64,000 nucleotides of DNA from Gymnogyps californianus (lineage: Eukaryota; Chordata; Aves; Accipitriformes; Cathartidae): positions 19,021,522 through 19,085,521 of the forward strand of contig NC_059477.1 of the NCBI RefSeq assembly GCF_018139145.2. The letters are read 5' to 3'. The translations under genes were made by a program, and so were the position numbers. The notes below the pieces were generated by a model. The model made no database searches and had not been told where the DNA came from. It saw only the letters and a program-made list of their open reading frames with translations. Positions 24,104 through 36,900 of this stretch are shown piece after piece (positions within the stretch are counted from its first letter, which is position 1; each line of letters opens with the position of its first letter).

Positions 24104-24126
24104 GGGACAGGGACAGGGACAGGGAC
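24104..24126 (+). repeat. GGGACA tandem repeat
   Basis: Three full GGGACA units and a partial fourth give four GGG tracts with ACA loops, a second G-quadruplex-prone run just inside the presumed first intron. Confidence 0.75.
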
Positions 24127-24210
24127 GAGCACCACCGCACACGGCCGCGGCGGGGCGGGGGGACACGGCGGGACGGGACGGGCTGCCGCCGCTCGCCGCG
24201 CTCCCCCCGC

Positions 24211-24259
24211 GCCGTGCCGTGCCGTGCCGTGCCGTGCCGTGCCGTGCCGTGCCGTGCCG
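24211..24259 (+). repeat. GCCGT pentanucleotide microsatellite
   Basis: Nine uninterrupted GCCGT units plus four bases of a tenth. Every unit carries a CpG, so methylation of the locus would place a regular CpG every five bases. The purity implies recent expansion or slippage. Confidence 0.9.
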
Positions 24260-24511
24260 GCTGTCCGTGCGCGTGGGAAGGGGAACGCTTGTATCCGTGC
24301 CGGTTTTGGCACCGGCGGCGCCGTGCTGCTGGCGTGTGGGCACTGAGGAAGCGGATGAGGCGGCGATGGCAGGTTCTCGTGGCATCACTCCCCCCCTCGG
24401 GATGTCCGTCCTTTGGGGCCGCACCGGGATTTACCCGCGGTTGGCCGGGAAGGAAGCGACCACGCTCCCGTCACATGGAGCCGCTTGGCAAAGCCGCCCG
24501 AAACCTAACGC

Positions 24512-24533
24512 GGGGGCCGGGGGGGGGGCGGGG
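24512..24533 (+). repeat. G-rich tract closing the CpG island
   Basis: Runs of five, ten and four G separated by CC and C. This is the last strongly GC-rich segment before AT-rich DNA resumes at about 24,540. Confidence 0.75.
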
Positions 24534-24549
24534 AGGATAAAATAGTAAT

Positions 24550-26675
24550 AAAACAAGGACATTGACTTCAGATTTGTGGGTAGAAAATATTTTAAGTTTC
24601 ATTTTATTCAGGTGAAGAGGATAACTGATTCTCATGTGGCAAGGCTGATGTTCAAGGCCAACTACTGTACGAAAAATAGTGACTTGCTGCCTAAGCCTGG
24701 CTTGTCTTTGAGCCTGGGCTGGTGCACGCTGTAAAAGTGGACCAGAAGTGCAGCCGGACCAGCCCCGACGGGGAGCAGGCAGTGAGAGACCTTTAGGCAA
24801 AAACTGGCTTAAAGATATACAGTACATGAGCAGGAACAAAGAGCTTTGTTCTCACTAAGGGGAAAAAAATAACCATGAACTTATTTTTAGTAGAAATTCT
24901 AACAACTCTGTAAGTAAACTGCTCTTTAGTAATTTTGGATCTATACACTGTGTATTAAGGTAGGGTTACAAAGAAAAACATAAACAGTATTGTGCTTTAT
25001 TTTGAGTCATCTGAATGAATGGGAAAGTTGTAGGTATAGCGTAAAGTAGTGCTTGCTTTAGCTCGACTGTCTTAAATTAAGACTGGTTTCTAAAAATAGG
25101 TATTTCTGTTTGTACATAAAGTTGGCTAGACCTGTGTGCATATGCAGACCATACAGCCATAAAATGTGTATTTATCTCACTGATTCAAAACTTGTAATGT
25201 TTTATATACCCTTATGTTCATCACCTCTGATTAAAAGAACGAGGATCTTACTGTGTAATTTATATATATATTTACCGACAAATTACAGAAATAAAATAAA
25301 TTTTAGTAAATAGCAAAAAACTTTGCTTTTCTTCCATCTCAGATTTTTATATAAATCTTCAATAATTTTACAGTAATGACTGCAATTAGTAATGCTCACA
25401 GAAAGAAGCTGTACTTTTTAAGCTGAAGAAAATGACCACATCACATTGTTTACTGCATTTTTAAAAAACGTGAGCTCTAAACCATCTATGGAAATACACA
25501 AGTTTTCAATGAACGCTAAATAATGATTTTCTTTGCCCTCTAATGAAATTTTCAGTCTTCTGTCACCAGATATAATGTAAAGACTGCAAAAATGCAAACA
25601 GAAAGTGTAGCAGCAGTGTGATCAAAGCTTTGAACTTATATGAATTAAAAAGTCAGCGAAGCTTTACAGAATTCCACATACATGTGGCTAAGGTGTGTGC
25701 GCGCCTACATAACTTTGAACAGTTTTGAACTGAAATGAAGGGGGTTGGGAGTTAGTTTGCATTACTGAAAGACTCTTCAGGATCAATTCTAATATTTGCT
25801 GGATTTTGGGAACTAGGAAATCCCTCTTTAGGCTATGGTGTGCAGAGCCACACCACCTTTATTTTTAAATACGTTCTTTAAAAACCTAAGTCTGTCATCT
25901 GGTTGATCAGCTGTTTGCTATTTTGTGCTGCGCTCTGCCTGAGCAAGTACGTGTACAATATCACTGTGTGAACAATCCCATTTGTTCCATGGGGTTTACG
26001 GACATGAATCAGGGTGCGTGCTTGTGTGTGCAGGATCCGGGTTTCAGTTGTGAGAGAAACTTTTTTTTTCCCCCTAAATTCAGCATTCTAGTTTATGGTG
26101 GGTGGTTTTGAGCATGCGGCATTACTTCGACAACGGAATTTTTGTATCAGCCTCATATGATGTAAAATTAAAAAAAAAAAGATACAGTAGGCGACTATAG
26201 GTTATGTTTAAACAGACACAATAAAGGCCCGATGGGCAAATGTGTGCCCCTGCATTGGGCAAGGCTGGAACTCACGTTGTTTACATCCAGCTTCAGCCCC
26301 GCTCCTTTCAATATCCGACATTGTGCCTTGCACCTCCAGCTGCGACAAGCAAATGCAGGAGTCCTGCCTAGGGAAGTTTGCAGTCTGCCTGTCAGAAGGG
26401 CCTCAAAGGGTGAGGAAGAAAAGCACAGTTACAGCAGACCACGATGCTTGCAGCAGGCAGGATGGATATTGTCTGGGCTCAGGGACTGGGGCTGCACATG
26501 TGTCACTTCTTTTGCAGAGTTTCTCTAAGTGCTTGCAGAATTTAAAGGCACGCACCATCCAAGAGAGGCCTATCTTGCAATACATTAACCAGATCTTTCT
26601 GAGTTGATTAATGGCTTCAGGCTTTTGTTGTTGGATTTTTTATTTTTATCTGTGCCCTATGCTACAGAAATAGAT
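24550..26675. other. AT-rich noncoding stretch (possible first intron)
   Basis: No coding signature or repeat family was recognised. An A11 run lies at 26,170-26,180. If the donor at 24,051 is genuine this would be intronic. Confidence 0.45.
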
Positions 26676-26679
26676 AATG

Positions 26680-26747
26680 GATGAAATCTTGGCTCTCCTG
26701 AAGTCAGTCACAAAACTCATTGACTTCATTGGAGCCACGTTTTCATC
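26680..26747. repeat. Foldback (palindromic) interspersed repeat
   Basis: Two 32-nt arms (26,680-26,711 and 26,716-26,747) are inverted copies with 24 of 32 positions matching, around a four-base AAAA loop. The arms carry 'gaaatcttggctctcctgaa' and 'cattgacttcattggagcc', close to a palindrome I recall as common in sauropsid DNA ('gaaatcctggccccattgaag ... cattgacttcaatggggcc'). Confidence 0.65.
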
Positions 26748-26749
26748 GA

Positions 26750-29700
26750 CTACATCGTAATATTTTGTATCAGCCATATGGAGGAGATTTAAAATTGGCT
26801 TTAGAAGAAATACAGATTAGCTCCTCTACAAATGATTTGCATGGGTTATTATCTGGTTTTTTCTCCAGGTAGTATAAATGGCAACACTAAGTGTAAACTG
26901 CAAAAAAGACAAATAGCTGAATAACATTTTGATTTCCTGTAACTACAGCATAACTCAACTAAAACATTAACCCAAAATCAACAAGGTTGGATTACTGTAT
27001 GTGAGACCACCAGGTCTGATCGGGATGATGCAAGGGCATGGGAAGACATTCAAAGGCACAACTGGCTATTTACTGTTCATGACACTCTTTAGGACCATGG
27101 AGATGTGAAATTGTATGCCAATGATGCTTTAACACAAGAGGCAGTAAGTTAAGCAGGAGAGACAGTATTAATTCACAGCCCTCGCTTTTGCACATTTAGT
27201 GTTATTGAATTTTGCTTCCCCTTGATATTTTGAACAGATGCATCGTAATGGACTTCTTAAAATCTGATTTAAACCATAACACCAGGAAGTACAATTTTGT
27301 TAAAAATGGAGGGGGGGGAAGAAACTGCTGGACTCACAGCCACTCCCACAGTCGTCTTTTCACAGTTAGTTTTTTCTGATCCATTTGCCTGCCAGACAAG
27401 GATGGCACCTATCCAGTGTAAATATTGTATTTTCAACATTTGGATGGCGTTTTGAGCAATATTTCTCATCCCCTGAGAATGTATACTTTATAAATACAAT
27501 ATTTTCTGCAATTCAGAGCTAGATTATGGTAGGATGTGACTTTATAATGCAAAAGATATTTCAAGAACTCTGTGTATGGACTCACTTACTGTAGAATAAA
27601 ACTTCTTCCTTTCAGTTATTTTAATTTACAGTGAAAATGACTTAAGCACAGCATCAAACACACTTTTTCTGGAGTAGGGAGGATCCAGACATGATTTTGG
27701 AGGAATAGCTCCATGTGTAGACAAGATCTGTTGCTACTGTTTAGCAGCATAATCTGCACTGTGCATATCTTAAAGTGGAAAGCCACACTAGCATCTTTGG
27801 GACCTAATATCCTCATTGGACTAAACTCTTCACTGTGTATATTCCAGTAATATCCCACTGACAGTGCCAGATGCTGACAGAACTCCACATTGGAAATAAT
27901 TATGAAAATGAGTTGATCCACATCCACAGGAAGTAGTGGGTCTTCTTAGAGAAAGAACTTGTTCTGAAATTCCCATCTCTATTTTAAATCCTTCTCTTTC
28001 TCGTCAAAGGGAAAATGGGCAATATTTGAACTGAGCCCGAATAAATTTATTTTTATTCATTGTTCTTTGAGTAAGAAAAACGTAGCTGGTTTGTATAGGA
28101 GGAGGAACCGCACCCAGGCATGGCAGTTATATCACAAGTTTAGGCTGGTGTGGATTTACACGGCTGAACTATATGCCCTGAAATTTGTGTTTACAATGAA
28201 AAAAAATGACCTATCTTTAACTACAGCAGCATTGCTTAAGACTGTTTTAATATATACCAGATACAGTCCATTAAACTGGAACAAATATAATCCTGAAAAT
28301 ATTAGCTTCACATTTTCCTGGTTGTAGGTAATTTTCCATACTCATAATCTGCTGTTTTGAAAGAATGTCCTTATTTCCTGACTTTGAAGTACAGAGCAGT
28401 GTTTTTGTCTCCTGTTTAGCTTCCCCGCCTTCCCTTCAGTTTGTGGCTCATGATACTTCGTGTCTTGGGTCCTATATTTACCCACCTTCAATAAAATGTT
28501 ATCAGCTGCTGCGTGATTCTCATTTGCAAGTCACTGCCTGCGGATATCAGACTTGTAGGTCTGGTAGTACAGTAAAGCCTAGGTCGCGGAGCCTAAGTGA
28601 AGAGGGAGCCCGACACCCACCTGGCTACAGCAATAAAGAAAAAAGAAATTGGTGATTTTCATAATGAAAAGCTGGGTAAGAAAATTCATGGCTTTCAAGC
28701 TGGTAGAATTGTTTTACCATGGACCTGAAGGACAGGTCAGTGCGACTGGCTGACTCCTGGCTCGTAACCAGAGCTGGAGAGAATCCCTGCTGGGGCAGCC
28801 GTGGTTTTCCCCGCGCCGTCCGCTGCCCCAGCGGTGCCCCAGCGCGCAGGCAGGCAGCCACGGTGCGGGCAGCGGGACTGCGCCAGTTCTTTCTGGCAGG
28901 GAATCGGGCCTTACGTTTCCAGCCTTTGTCGCTGCAAAAATAACCTTGCAAATATGAAGCCTGAGTAAACTAAGGAGCTGGCAGGAAGCTTGGAATAATG
29001 GTTCTGAGAAGTGTGAATTGTGCCCATCAAATGTGATACCTTAGAGGCCTGATAACAATGCTTTCAGTGCAAGACAATATTAACTATTAAGTGGCAAGCC
29101 CTGTCAACACAAATAACTGGCTAAACTGCTTATCCTGCTGGTGGAGTCTGTCCGTGGGCAGAGGAAGTGCAAACTTATCAGGCCTTGTGCATTCCCGGGG
29201 AAATGGAATGTCCCAGTTTGGTACCAGGACATATTCCTGTCACTCTGCTCCCTTGTGACACATTGTGTACTTTGCTGAATCAGCACGTACTTGGTGTGCC
29301 CTGTGAGGGAGCTGAGATGGGGAATAAGCATAAGGAATACAGGTGAATCTAGTACTTCTGTCTTTCACTGAAGAATCTGGCTTATGCCCACATCAGAATA
29401 AAGCAATACAGGATGATGTGGAGTGCTATGGGAAGAAGACGACTGATACATTTAGGAGGGTTAAAATTTTGATGATTAGCAAGAGAGATACCCAATAAGA
29501 TACTGAGTGACAGATAACTGCTTTGGCCTTATCCTAGTATGGGTAATGGTGAGACCATTAGTCCCTTTTTTTCCTAACAGCAGCTGGAATATTTTGTCAG
29601 TGGAGAGTTTTGTCAGGGAAGGGAATTTTCTTACACAAACCATACAGCCAGTTACATCAGGGTATCAGGCAATCTAAGACAGAAATGAAGCTGAATGTAT

Positions 29701-30240
29701 GAGTCCTGGTCATTCTGGACAGTAGAGTCTCCTCTTCTTGTGTTACTGTTCCTGTAGCAAATGAGCTAAAGAGCTCCTCCTGAAATGCTGTAAGTTTTGG
29801 ACCCTGGGAGCGAGGGCTCAGGATGGATCCAGCCACACGAGCTGGAGCCCTTCTGCCACCCTGCGGTTCTGCCTCGCTCAGGGCTCTTCAGCAGCACCCA
29901 CCGAAGCGCACACTCACCCCTGCTTCACGGTTAACATGTTCAGTCCATTAATCAGTGAAGCGTCTTGGTCGCCTCAAAGCTCCCATGATTACAGTATGGG
30001 CAAAGCCAGCAGAATTTTGAAACCAAATTGGAAGGCACATCCCTTCTGGTATATACTTACACCGAAACTTTGTGTGAGTAAACTGTTGGCCATTCTCTGC
30101 TTACTATTGTTTAGAGCATGCTGCATGTGAAAGCCAGAGCCATTGGAGTAGGAAGAACAGCTGAAATATCTCTAACGACATCCAGTGCTAGGAAGTGCTT
30201 TGAAGTTGTATAGCTGCTATTTCTTCTCTATTATTTCCAA
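26750..30240. other. AT-rich noncoding stretch, no gene seen
   Basis: No gene or clear repeat family was recognised. A mildly CpG-enriched piece lies at about 28,795-28,910, with a 108-aa and a 74-aa frame on opposite strands that look fortuitous. Confidence 0.45.
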
Positions 30241-30249
30241 ATGCAGAAG

Positions 30250-30265
30250 AAAAAAAAAAAAAAAA
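30250..30265 (+). repeat. (A)16 run
   Basis: A simple poly-A run. No retrocopy body or flanking target-site duplication was seen around it. Confidence 0.8.
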
Positions 30266-30884
30266 GAAATATCAATGTTAAAAGCATCAGTCAGTCTATT
30301 TAATTGGACAATAGTTGTCTGTGTAATTTCTTTTCTTCTTATGGTGATCTGAAGTGAAGAGGGGAAAGCAGAGAATTTTCTTAATGGTTATAAAACATGC
30401 ATTATTTACTTCTGAGACCAAAAAAACCCCTACATAGTATTTTCCAAAGGCCAAAGGCCAACATATTTAGGTATTTCAAAAAGTGCATTTTTACCTAGTT
30501 ATGTATGACTCTTGATGGTGCGTCTGACTGTGATGTGGATCACTGAGGGCCTCTAAAGTGCCAACACCATTTTTCATCATCATCCATCCATCAGTGACAC
30601 TGTCATTTTGAAATCTAACAAAAGTTTGCTGATTTTAATTTATTGCCATTCCTATCAGATCGCTGTTATCCCCATACAAGACAGGGCCAGAAAGACTATG
30701 GACTCAGCCTTAATGAACTCACTCCTCAGACCTTGCTAGTACACTGAGGACTGCAAGTTGCCATGCCCCTTTTAGGAAGGCCAGTATAGTCCTTGGTGAT
30801 CTGCTTGGCCAGTTTTGCCAGCCAGCGTAAGAAAAGACCAGTTTGGATGAGTTTTAGCTTTCTCAGCTCTGAGGTGTGGTGTGA

Positions 30885-30960
30885 GGACTGGGAGCAGGAT
30901 CGAACCCCTGGGCTGGCAGACCCCCTTCTGAGCTGATTGCTCTGACCGTTGCACACAAGC
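30885..30960 (-). repeat. tRNA-like SINE fragment
   Basis: On the - strand the order is 'caacggtcagagcaatcagctcagaagg', then 'cagcccaggggttcgatcctgctccc'. The second phrase contains a good pol III B-box (GGTTCGATCC) and the first resembles an A-box region. The body does not fold as a real tRNA, so it is read as a tRNA-derived or tRNA-like repeat related to those near 20,080 and 59,600. Confidence 0.5.
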
Positions 30961-31167
30961 TCCTGAAGTAACACCAACAAATGGTAACACAAGATACCCC
31001 TACAACTGATGCGGACTGTGAATATGTAATGCTGCACTCGCTCTCCGATATATTGCGTCTGGACCTTGTAACAATCATGACGTTCACTCCATGACTATCA
31101 TTTAATGTGTGTTTTATTGTGCATTTTAGATCATGACTCACTCCAGGGAAAATGGTAAGACTATCTG

Positions 31168-31260
31168 CCAAAGGCCAGATTCTGCTTTCTTGACTTAAAT
31201 AAGCAGGTTCTTCAGTTGACTGCAGTAGGAAAGTTACTCCTCAGCATGAGCAGAGCCAGG
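31168..31260 (+). repeat. Worn sauropsid-type interspersed repeat
   Basis: 'ggccagattctgctttcttgacttaaataagcaggttcttcagttgactgcagtaggaaagttactcc' follows the layout of the families at 4,670 and 21,780. Confidence 0.4.
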
Positions 31261-31264
31261 AGAA

Positions 31265-33060
31265 TGTGAAACCCTGGTCCTGCACTTAGTTCTGCAAGCT
31301 CCAGTGAACACAGTGTGGCTGTGCATGGCCACTGGTTCCCATCAAAGGGCTCGGGTAGATATCGGTACGTGCCTTGGCATGTGTTGTAGCTGAAATAGTA
31401 AGATTTACATACTATTTCACTATTTTCACTATTTTACTGTTTCAAAGCACTGAAAGTACTTTGAGGATTTTTTCTGGTACTGTCCCACATTTCCCATTTC
31501 TCGCATATACAAGTGCTAGTTTATAACACTCCGTATCAGCTAATAAATCAGAAATCAAGGGCATATCTGCAAGAACATTTAACAGCATAGTAGGTGGAAA
31601 AGAACTACAAATCTCATCTGTTACTCTGCCCAGTGACCCAGAGAAGAGAAAGAAAATAGAAAGAAAACTGCTGACAGTTGTATGCCCACATGAAAATACT
31701 GAAATACAAAGCTGCTTACAAGCATTTCATAGTAAAATCCTGTCCTCATAATAGTTTTTGTTTAAATTTTGTGCTTATATGTGACTTTAAGGTATTCAAA
31801 CCATTTTCATTCATTGTTAAAGACATATTTCCTCTTGTGATTACATCTAGGTACAACAAAATTAAAGCTTTCTAAAATATAATTGCCTGAAAAAGGGAAC
31901 TGTTGATACGCTTTTAAGTATAGCCCCATGACTGACATCTCTAGCATGTTGAAATAAATACACAAATAAAGTTAATCGCTACATGGTTTGAGCAGTGAAG
32001 GAATTGCCATAACTTTTATATACGACTACATTACAATGTTTAGATAAATTGCCTGATGTAGGTCAGTAAAGTGGGACCAATTCATTTTTGTCTGTCTTAA
32101 AAAGGGCTCACAAAACATGATTCCTCATCAAACATCCACTGAAAGGACAACTCACTGTAATACACTGAGAGAAAAAATGGGTTCAGGAGGGGAACACGCT
32201 TCTTTATCTGGTGGGTCCTAGTTGTCCTTGACAGCCAATGAAGAGTCACGTAAAGTTTACATTAATTGATTTAATCTGCTTGAAATTTTGTGAGGCAAAA
32301 GGAAAAAAAAAAACCTGAAAGACACACAATCACCCACTTTATGTAGTGTTTAGCTGTACAAAAATGCTGTTCTTCCAGAGAGTTGATCACCAGCAAGCTG
32401 CAGAATGTTTTTACAATTTTACATACACTTTTCTTTAGTCTAGAGCCACACAGACTGTCCGTAGTTTACATTGCTACCTCTAACATTTATATTTCACCAC
32501 TATGGGCTGCAATGTCACATCACTCTGGTGCTGAGCCCACCCACCCCTAACACCTCCCTTCACGATGCATTTTCTCCCAACAGTGCTGGAGATGGCCTGT
32601 AACATAAAAAGCTTTCTCAGTACGGGAAGATGCCGACACAGGAGATTTCAGTGCAAAACTACACAAAAAAGTCCTTACTATTGGCATGTGTTTATGTACG
32701 TTTCGTTAGCAAAGAGAGGAAACTACAATGTAAAGGAAGTCTCTACTCGGAGGAGACTTTGGTAGTTTCCTTAACTTCTTTTCTGGATGACTGGTGTTAG
32801 AAGTGGTGTGATTACTGGGCTAAATTCTACCTGATTATCACTTTAACCTTACTCTTCTCCACATATTGCTGTCAATAATATATCCAAATAGTCAGCAGAG
32901 TAGGATGTTAATTGTGTTCTGGAACTAAATATTATCTGCTTATAAAAGATTTCAGTGATACAGCATTGCTAACCAGAGGTGGGCAAAATGCTTCAGTCAA
33001 GTATTTTATTTGTCAGAGTTTTGTGTAAACAAAGATTTTTTTTTAATTCCTCAAATGAAA
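31265..33060. other. AT-rich noncoding stretch, no gene seen
   Basis: Nothing recognised apart from a short 'actattttc'-type tandem run at about 31,411-31,438. Confidence 0.45.
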
Positions 33061-33065
33061 TAAAA

Positions 33066-33108
33066 CTTTTTTGTCTTTAGATGAAACTTTTCTTTTTTGT
33101 CTTTAGAT
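33066..33108 (+). repeat. 26-bp tandem duplication
   Basis: The 17-mer cttttttgtctttagat occurs at 33,066-33,082 and again at 33,092-33,108. Together with the intervening gaaactttt-type bases this gives two copies of a roughly 26-bp unit. Confidence 0.8.
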
Positions 33109-33889
33109 TCAATCCTAAAAGATCAATCAAGACACTTCTAATTGTGCAATGTTTCTGAATACCTAATATTGATTTCAGTGAGTTCGCAGTGTATAGCCAG
33201 AATCAAATTTGCTTGTGCTAATTGTCGAGAATTGAGGTGGTGATTATTTCATCAATAGCAAGCTTGGTTTCTGAGTGTTTGATTTGGAGGGAGCCTGTGT
33301 CACTCCTGCCTGCTGATGAAGCTGTTCCACTGTGTTACCCCAGTGTCAAAATGGGTTAATGCAGTGTAGCCCATGGCCATCCTTGCTACAAGAGTAACAT
33401 TTTTAGATGAAAGGTCCTGACAAAGAGAGGGGGATGAAATCCTATCATAGAAAGGAGCTTTTCTTTGCTCACTCCCATTAAGTTGCCCAGCTCATCAAGG
33501 ACAGACGTTCACTGCATGCACACATCTGGCCCAGCCTCTCTTCGTGTAACATCATTCATCACAACCTGTCATGTTAGCCATGCTGCCCACATTCCCCCAG
33601 CACGCTGCAGAAAACTTTCCTCTCTCAGCACCTTACATTTCACTCCCTTGTAGGCATCCTTTGTTCATTCTAACAACAAAATGGTGCCATTCAGGAGCTG
33701 TAGCAACATAATTGGTAGTTACACAGCACACTCCTCCGGTCACTGAGAGGTCTGCAAGTGCATGATCATGCTAGGATTTCTCCAGTGTCATGCACCGCTC
33801 CAAAAAAAATGTAAACTAGTATTTTCGTGATGCTTTTTGTCCCTGTGATTTCAAGAATGCTTTGTAAATATTCGTTCTCTCCACGTACA

Positions 33890-33975
33890 TGCTAGGTGAA
33901 GCCAGTCCAGAGAATGACAAACTGAGGCAAAGTATGGCCTTGCCTTTACATGGCGATCAGCAGTCAAACTCAAAG
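33890..33975 (+). repeat. Possible MIR-type fragment
   Basis: 'gaatgacaaactgaggcaaagtatggccttgcc' resembles the MIR phrase 'gatgaggaaactgaggcacagagaggttaagtgacttgcc'. Only this short part is recognisable. Confidence 0.35.
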
Positions 33976-33979
33976 TTTC

Positions 33980-36900
33980 TTCATCTTAATCCATTGCACT
34001 CAAGTCTGATAACTTCCAAAAATGCTGATCTCCCCATCCTAGTGATTAAATATTAAACTTTTTATTTGGCATATGTTAATAAAAAATATAGGGAACCTGT
34101 AATGAATGAATGAATCCAAAAACTAATGAAATAAGGAAAATGTTGGTTATTTATTGATTGGTAGTATTAAGTCTGTGTGGAATATGAGAGTAAAAACATA
34201 ATTATACTTGTCTCATTGCTGCTATATAGTTGCTGTGAACCCTGGTGTTCCAAACCACTATTTCTGCTCTTTGAACATAATTTCACATTTTTCCACTTCA
34301 TACTTCAGCCCTGCCAGCGAAGCAGGCCAGTCCATTGCAAGTTTATGACTACTGAGACAAGAGTCGTGCAGATGGAGGTGTCCTGCTGCCTGTGAAAAGG
34401 GAGGCTACAAGGGCAATGCCTCCCAGGTACGACCTCCATGGAGGGAGCACAGACAGGACTGTCAGGCAGCCCATGCCATTGATAAGTTAGGCCACTCTTC
34501 AAAGACTGGTATTTTAACTGATTTTTATTGCATTTTTGCCTGCTGAGTACCTGTCCTAGGCCCTTTATAACAGGCTTCCATCGCTTATACTTAGCTCCTC
34601 ACTGATAAGTGAGGACAAGGGGAGAAGCTCCTTATTTGTGTACTTGAATGCACACTTCAGTCAGTTCACGAGTAGGTAAATAAGGGAAATGTGAGGTACT
34701 TGCAGTCTCCTAATCCCTTTTACCCCATTGTCGTTCTTGGGTTTTTGTTTGTTTGTTTTCTTCTATTTCCACTCTTCTCTCTTTTTTCAACTTCATCTTC
34801 TCCAACTGCCCCTCAAAGCCTGCTTTTTGCCTCTTTGTCTTATCCAGCACACTTGCCCCTGCTGCTTTCTCTGCTGTCTGCTCTAGATGACTACATTAGA
34901 CTGTCATTCTCCAAAAGAAAAGCATGTTATTTTTTCTCTTAATTTTCTCCGTCACTTCCCGTCTGTCTCCTCAGTCATCTCAACTCTTTTATCTTGTCAG
35001 GCTCAAAACTTTGGCACCATCATTACGTATTTGCTTTCTTTTGCCAGTATCTATTCCACTACTCAGTACTATAGATAACCTTTCCCTAGTACATCTGTTT
35101 TCATCTCTTTCTGTACGTCGTCTTCGCTCTGTATAAACTATGGAGTGACTCAACTCTATGCAGGCAGTCTTTTCTTCACATGGCTGTTTATATTTTTTAA
35201 ATGAGATTCACCTCAAGTAGCCATTTAAAAGTTAGGCATGTAGACAGACCAGTAGGTCTGCCTAACAGATCAGCCTGTGCTCCCAAAGCAGGAGACCACA
35301 GCAGAATATGGCCTTATTTTGGACAGTGGTAGCTGCACACACTTAAGCTTTGTGAGAGGCAATGAAATTGCATGCAAAAGCTGGGCCAGTATTGCAGCTG
35401 TGGTTTTGACCTGCACCCTGGTTTAATAGGCAAAATGGTTACTGTTCAGAGCTGTTCGGAGTGATTTTTATCAGCTACTTATCACTGGAGAACTGTCCCA
35501 CAGGTACACACTGCAGCTAGGTCCTTATGCTAGTACAGTTAGCAATGCAGGGGAATCCAGGACCACAAAAAGAACAAACACAACGCTTCCGCGAGGAAAC
35601 TACAGAAACATAATCACCGTTTCTATTTAAGTTCTCCTCTTTTCCCAGCACAAGAACATTAGCAACTGGCAACAGAATGACCAACATCGCTGGCTGTTTG
35701 ACTGACTGTACTGAAAGCCCAACACACTGAGCCCTAGTTCATAACTCAGCTCTACCGTCTTATATCCACTGCTACCTCCCCTTTCTTTTTTCCAACTGTT
35801 TTATTTAGGTTATTCAGGGCAAATTTTTTCTTTCTATAACAGCCTGCAAATCACCTGGATCACTCTTGGAGTTGAACAAATAGCAATTAAATAAAAAATA
35901 ATAAGCTGTTGAGGTTTACTAACACAGCACCAGCGAGTTCTGCCAGCATTACACTGCAGACGAACAGAGCATTGGTTTATTCACAAAGACCAAATTAACC
36001 TATGTATTTCAGAAGAAAAATTATTTGGTAAGAATCTATGTTCTTTCCTCAACATTTGACATGCAACAATGACTGTATCACTGTGCCCTGAATATCTTGT
36101 TGCTGGACTACAACACAGTCTACAAGGCACAACTACTATGAAATGTGGATCCTTCCAAGATATTTTATGCTTGTCAGGTTGGCAACAGATTTGTGCTGGT
36201 GATGAGACTTGTCTGAGTTGCTGAGCATTGCAGGCCTGTTTCTGTTTACCTTGCCAGCCCATTTGCAGCCAGCTGTTCTCCAGCAGGAGACAATGTTAAA
36301 GCAAACACACACATGGAAATTGTCCGTAATAATTAAGATCCCAAGGCAGCAAGTCCCTTAAGCACATGCTTAACTTTGTTTAATCAGGTGACTAGTCTAA
36401 AGCTTCTCCTGACACGTCTTCTACAGTTGTCCACACTATTAAAATGTCCTCAAGCTGATAAAAAAGTAATTATTTTGGTCTTCCATGCATATGTCATCCA
36501 ATAGTGCCCACATGGCTTCAGAGTGGGTATTTTTCTGCAGCTGTCCCAGAATTTCTTTCATATTTTTGATTCCTCTCTCCTGTTGATTCTCTGACAGTAA
36601 TTCTGCCTGCCAAATTCTCAATTTGTTGATAATTCATCTTCTCACTCTTTATATCTTTTTTAAAAATAGAGAAAGACCATTCATGTTAATAAAAATGTTT
36701 ATATATCTTATCTCTGTATCCAAAGATTCTAGGGCTTGTGTGCTTTATGGGAATAAATGTGCTTAATAAATGTGTTTTAATATCATCACCTTGGTCATTA
36801 TCATCAGTATTTAGGAGATGAGATTCCCCATATTTTCTTGGTATGCGTTACAAGATTAAGAGTTGTTGATATACAGAAATGGGAGTGGATATGTGTAGCA

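Larger units (their letters stand above)
23520..24545 (+). promoter_or_regulatory. CpG island, probable promoter
   Basis: About 1 kb with very high G+C and CpG density at or near expectation, in contrast to depleted flanks. It contains GC boxes, a CTCF-like site (23,645-23,658), a (A)16 run with an adjacent TTGCAAAT half-octamer (23,780-23,804), GGGGCA repeats (23,940-23,979), a splice-donor match (24,051), GGGACA repeats (24,104-24,126) and a GCCGT repeat (24,211-24,259). Long open frames on both strands (up to 340 aa on +, 294 aa on -) are proline/arginine/alanine/glycine-rich. They arise because GC-rich DNA has few stop codons, and they are not taken as genes. No TATA box is placed convincingly, as is usual for this promoter class. 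Direction is inferred as rightward from the donor site. The gene served is not identifiable. Confidence 0.75.

Noticed and set aside
23523..24545. 340-aa + strand and 294-aa - strand open frames in the CpG island
   Set aside because: Low-complexity R/P/A/G-rich translations of GC-rich repeats, open on both strands at once because stop codons are rare in such DNA; no domain or conserved motif.
30885..30960. True tRNA gene on the - strand
   Set aside because: B-box is good, but the acceptor, D and anticodon stems do not form; it fits a tRNA-like repeat.
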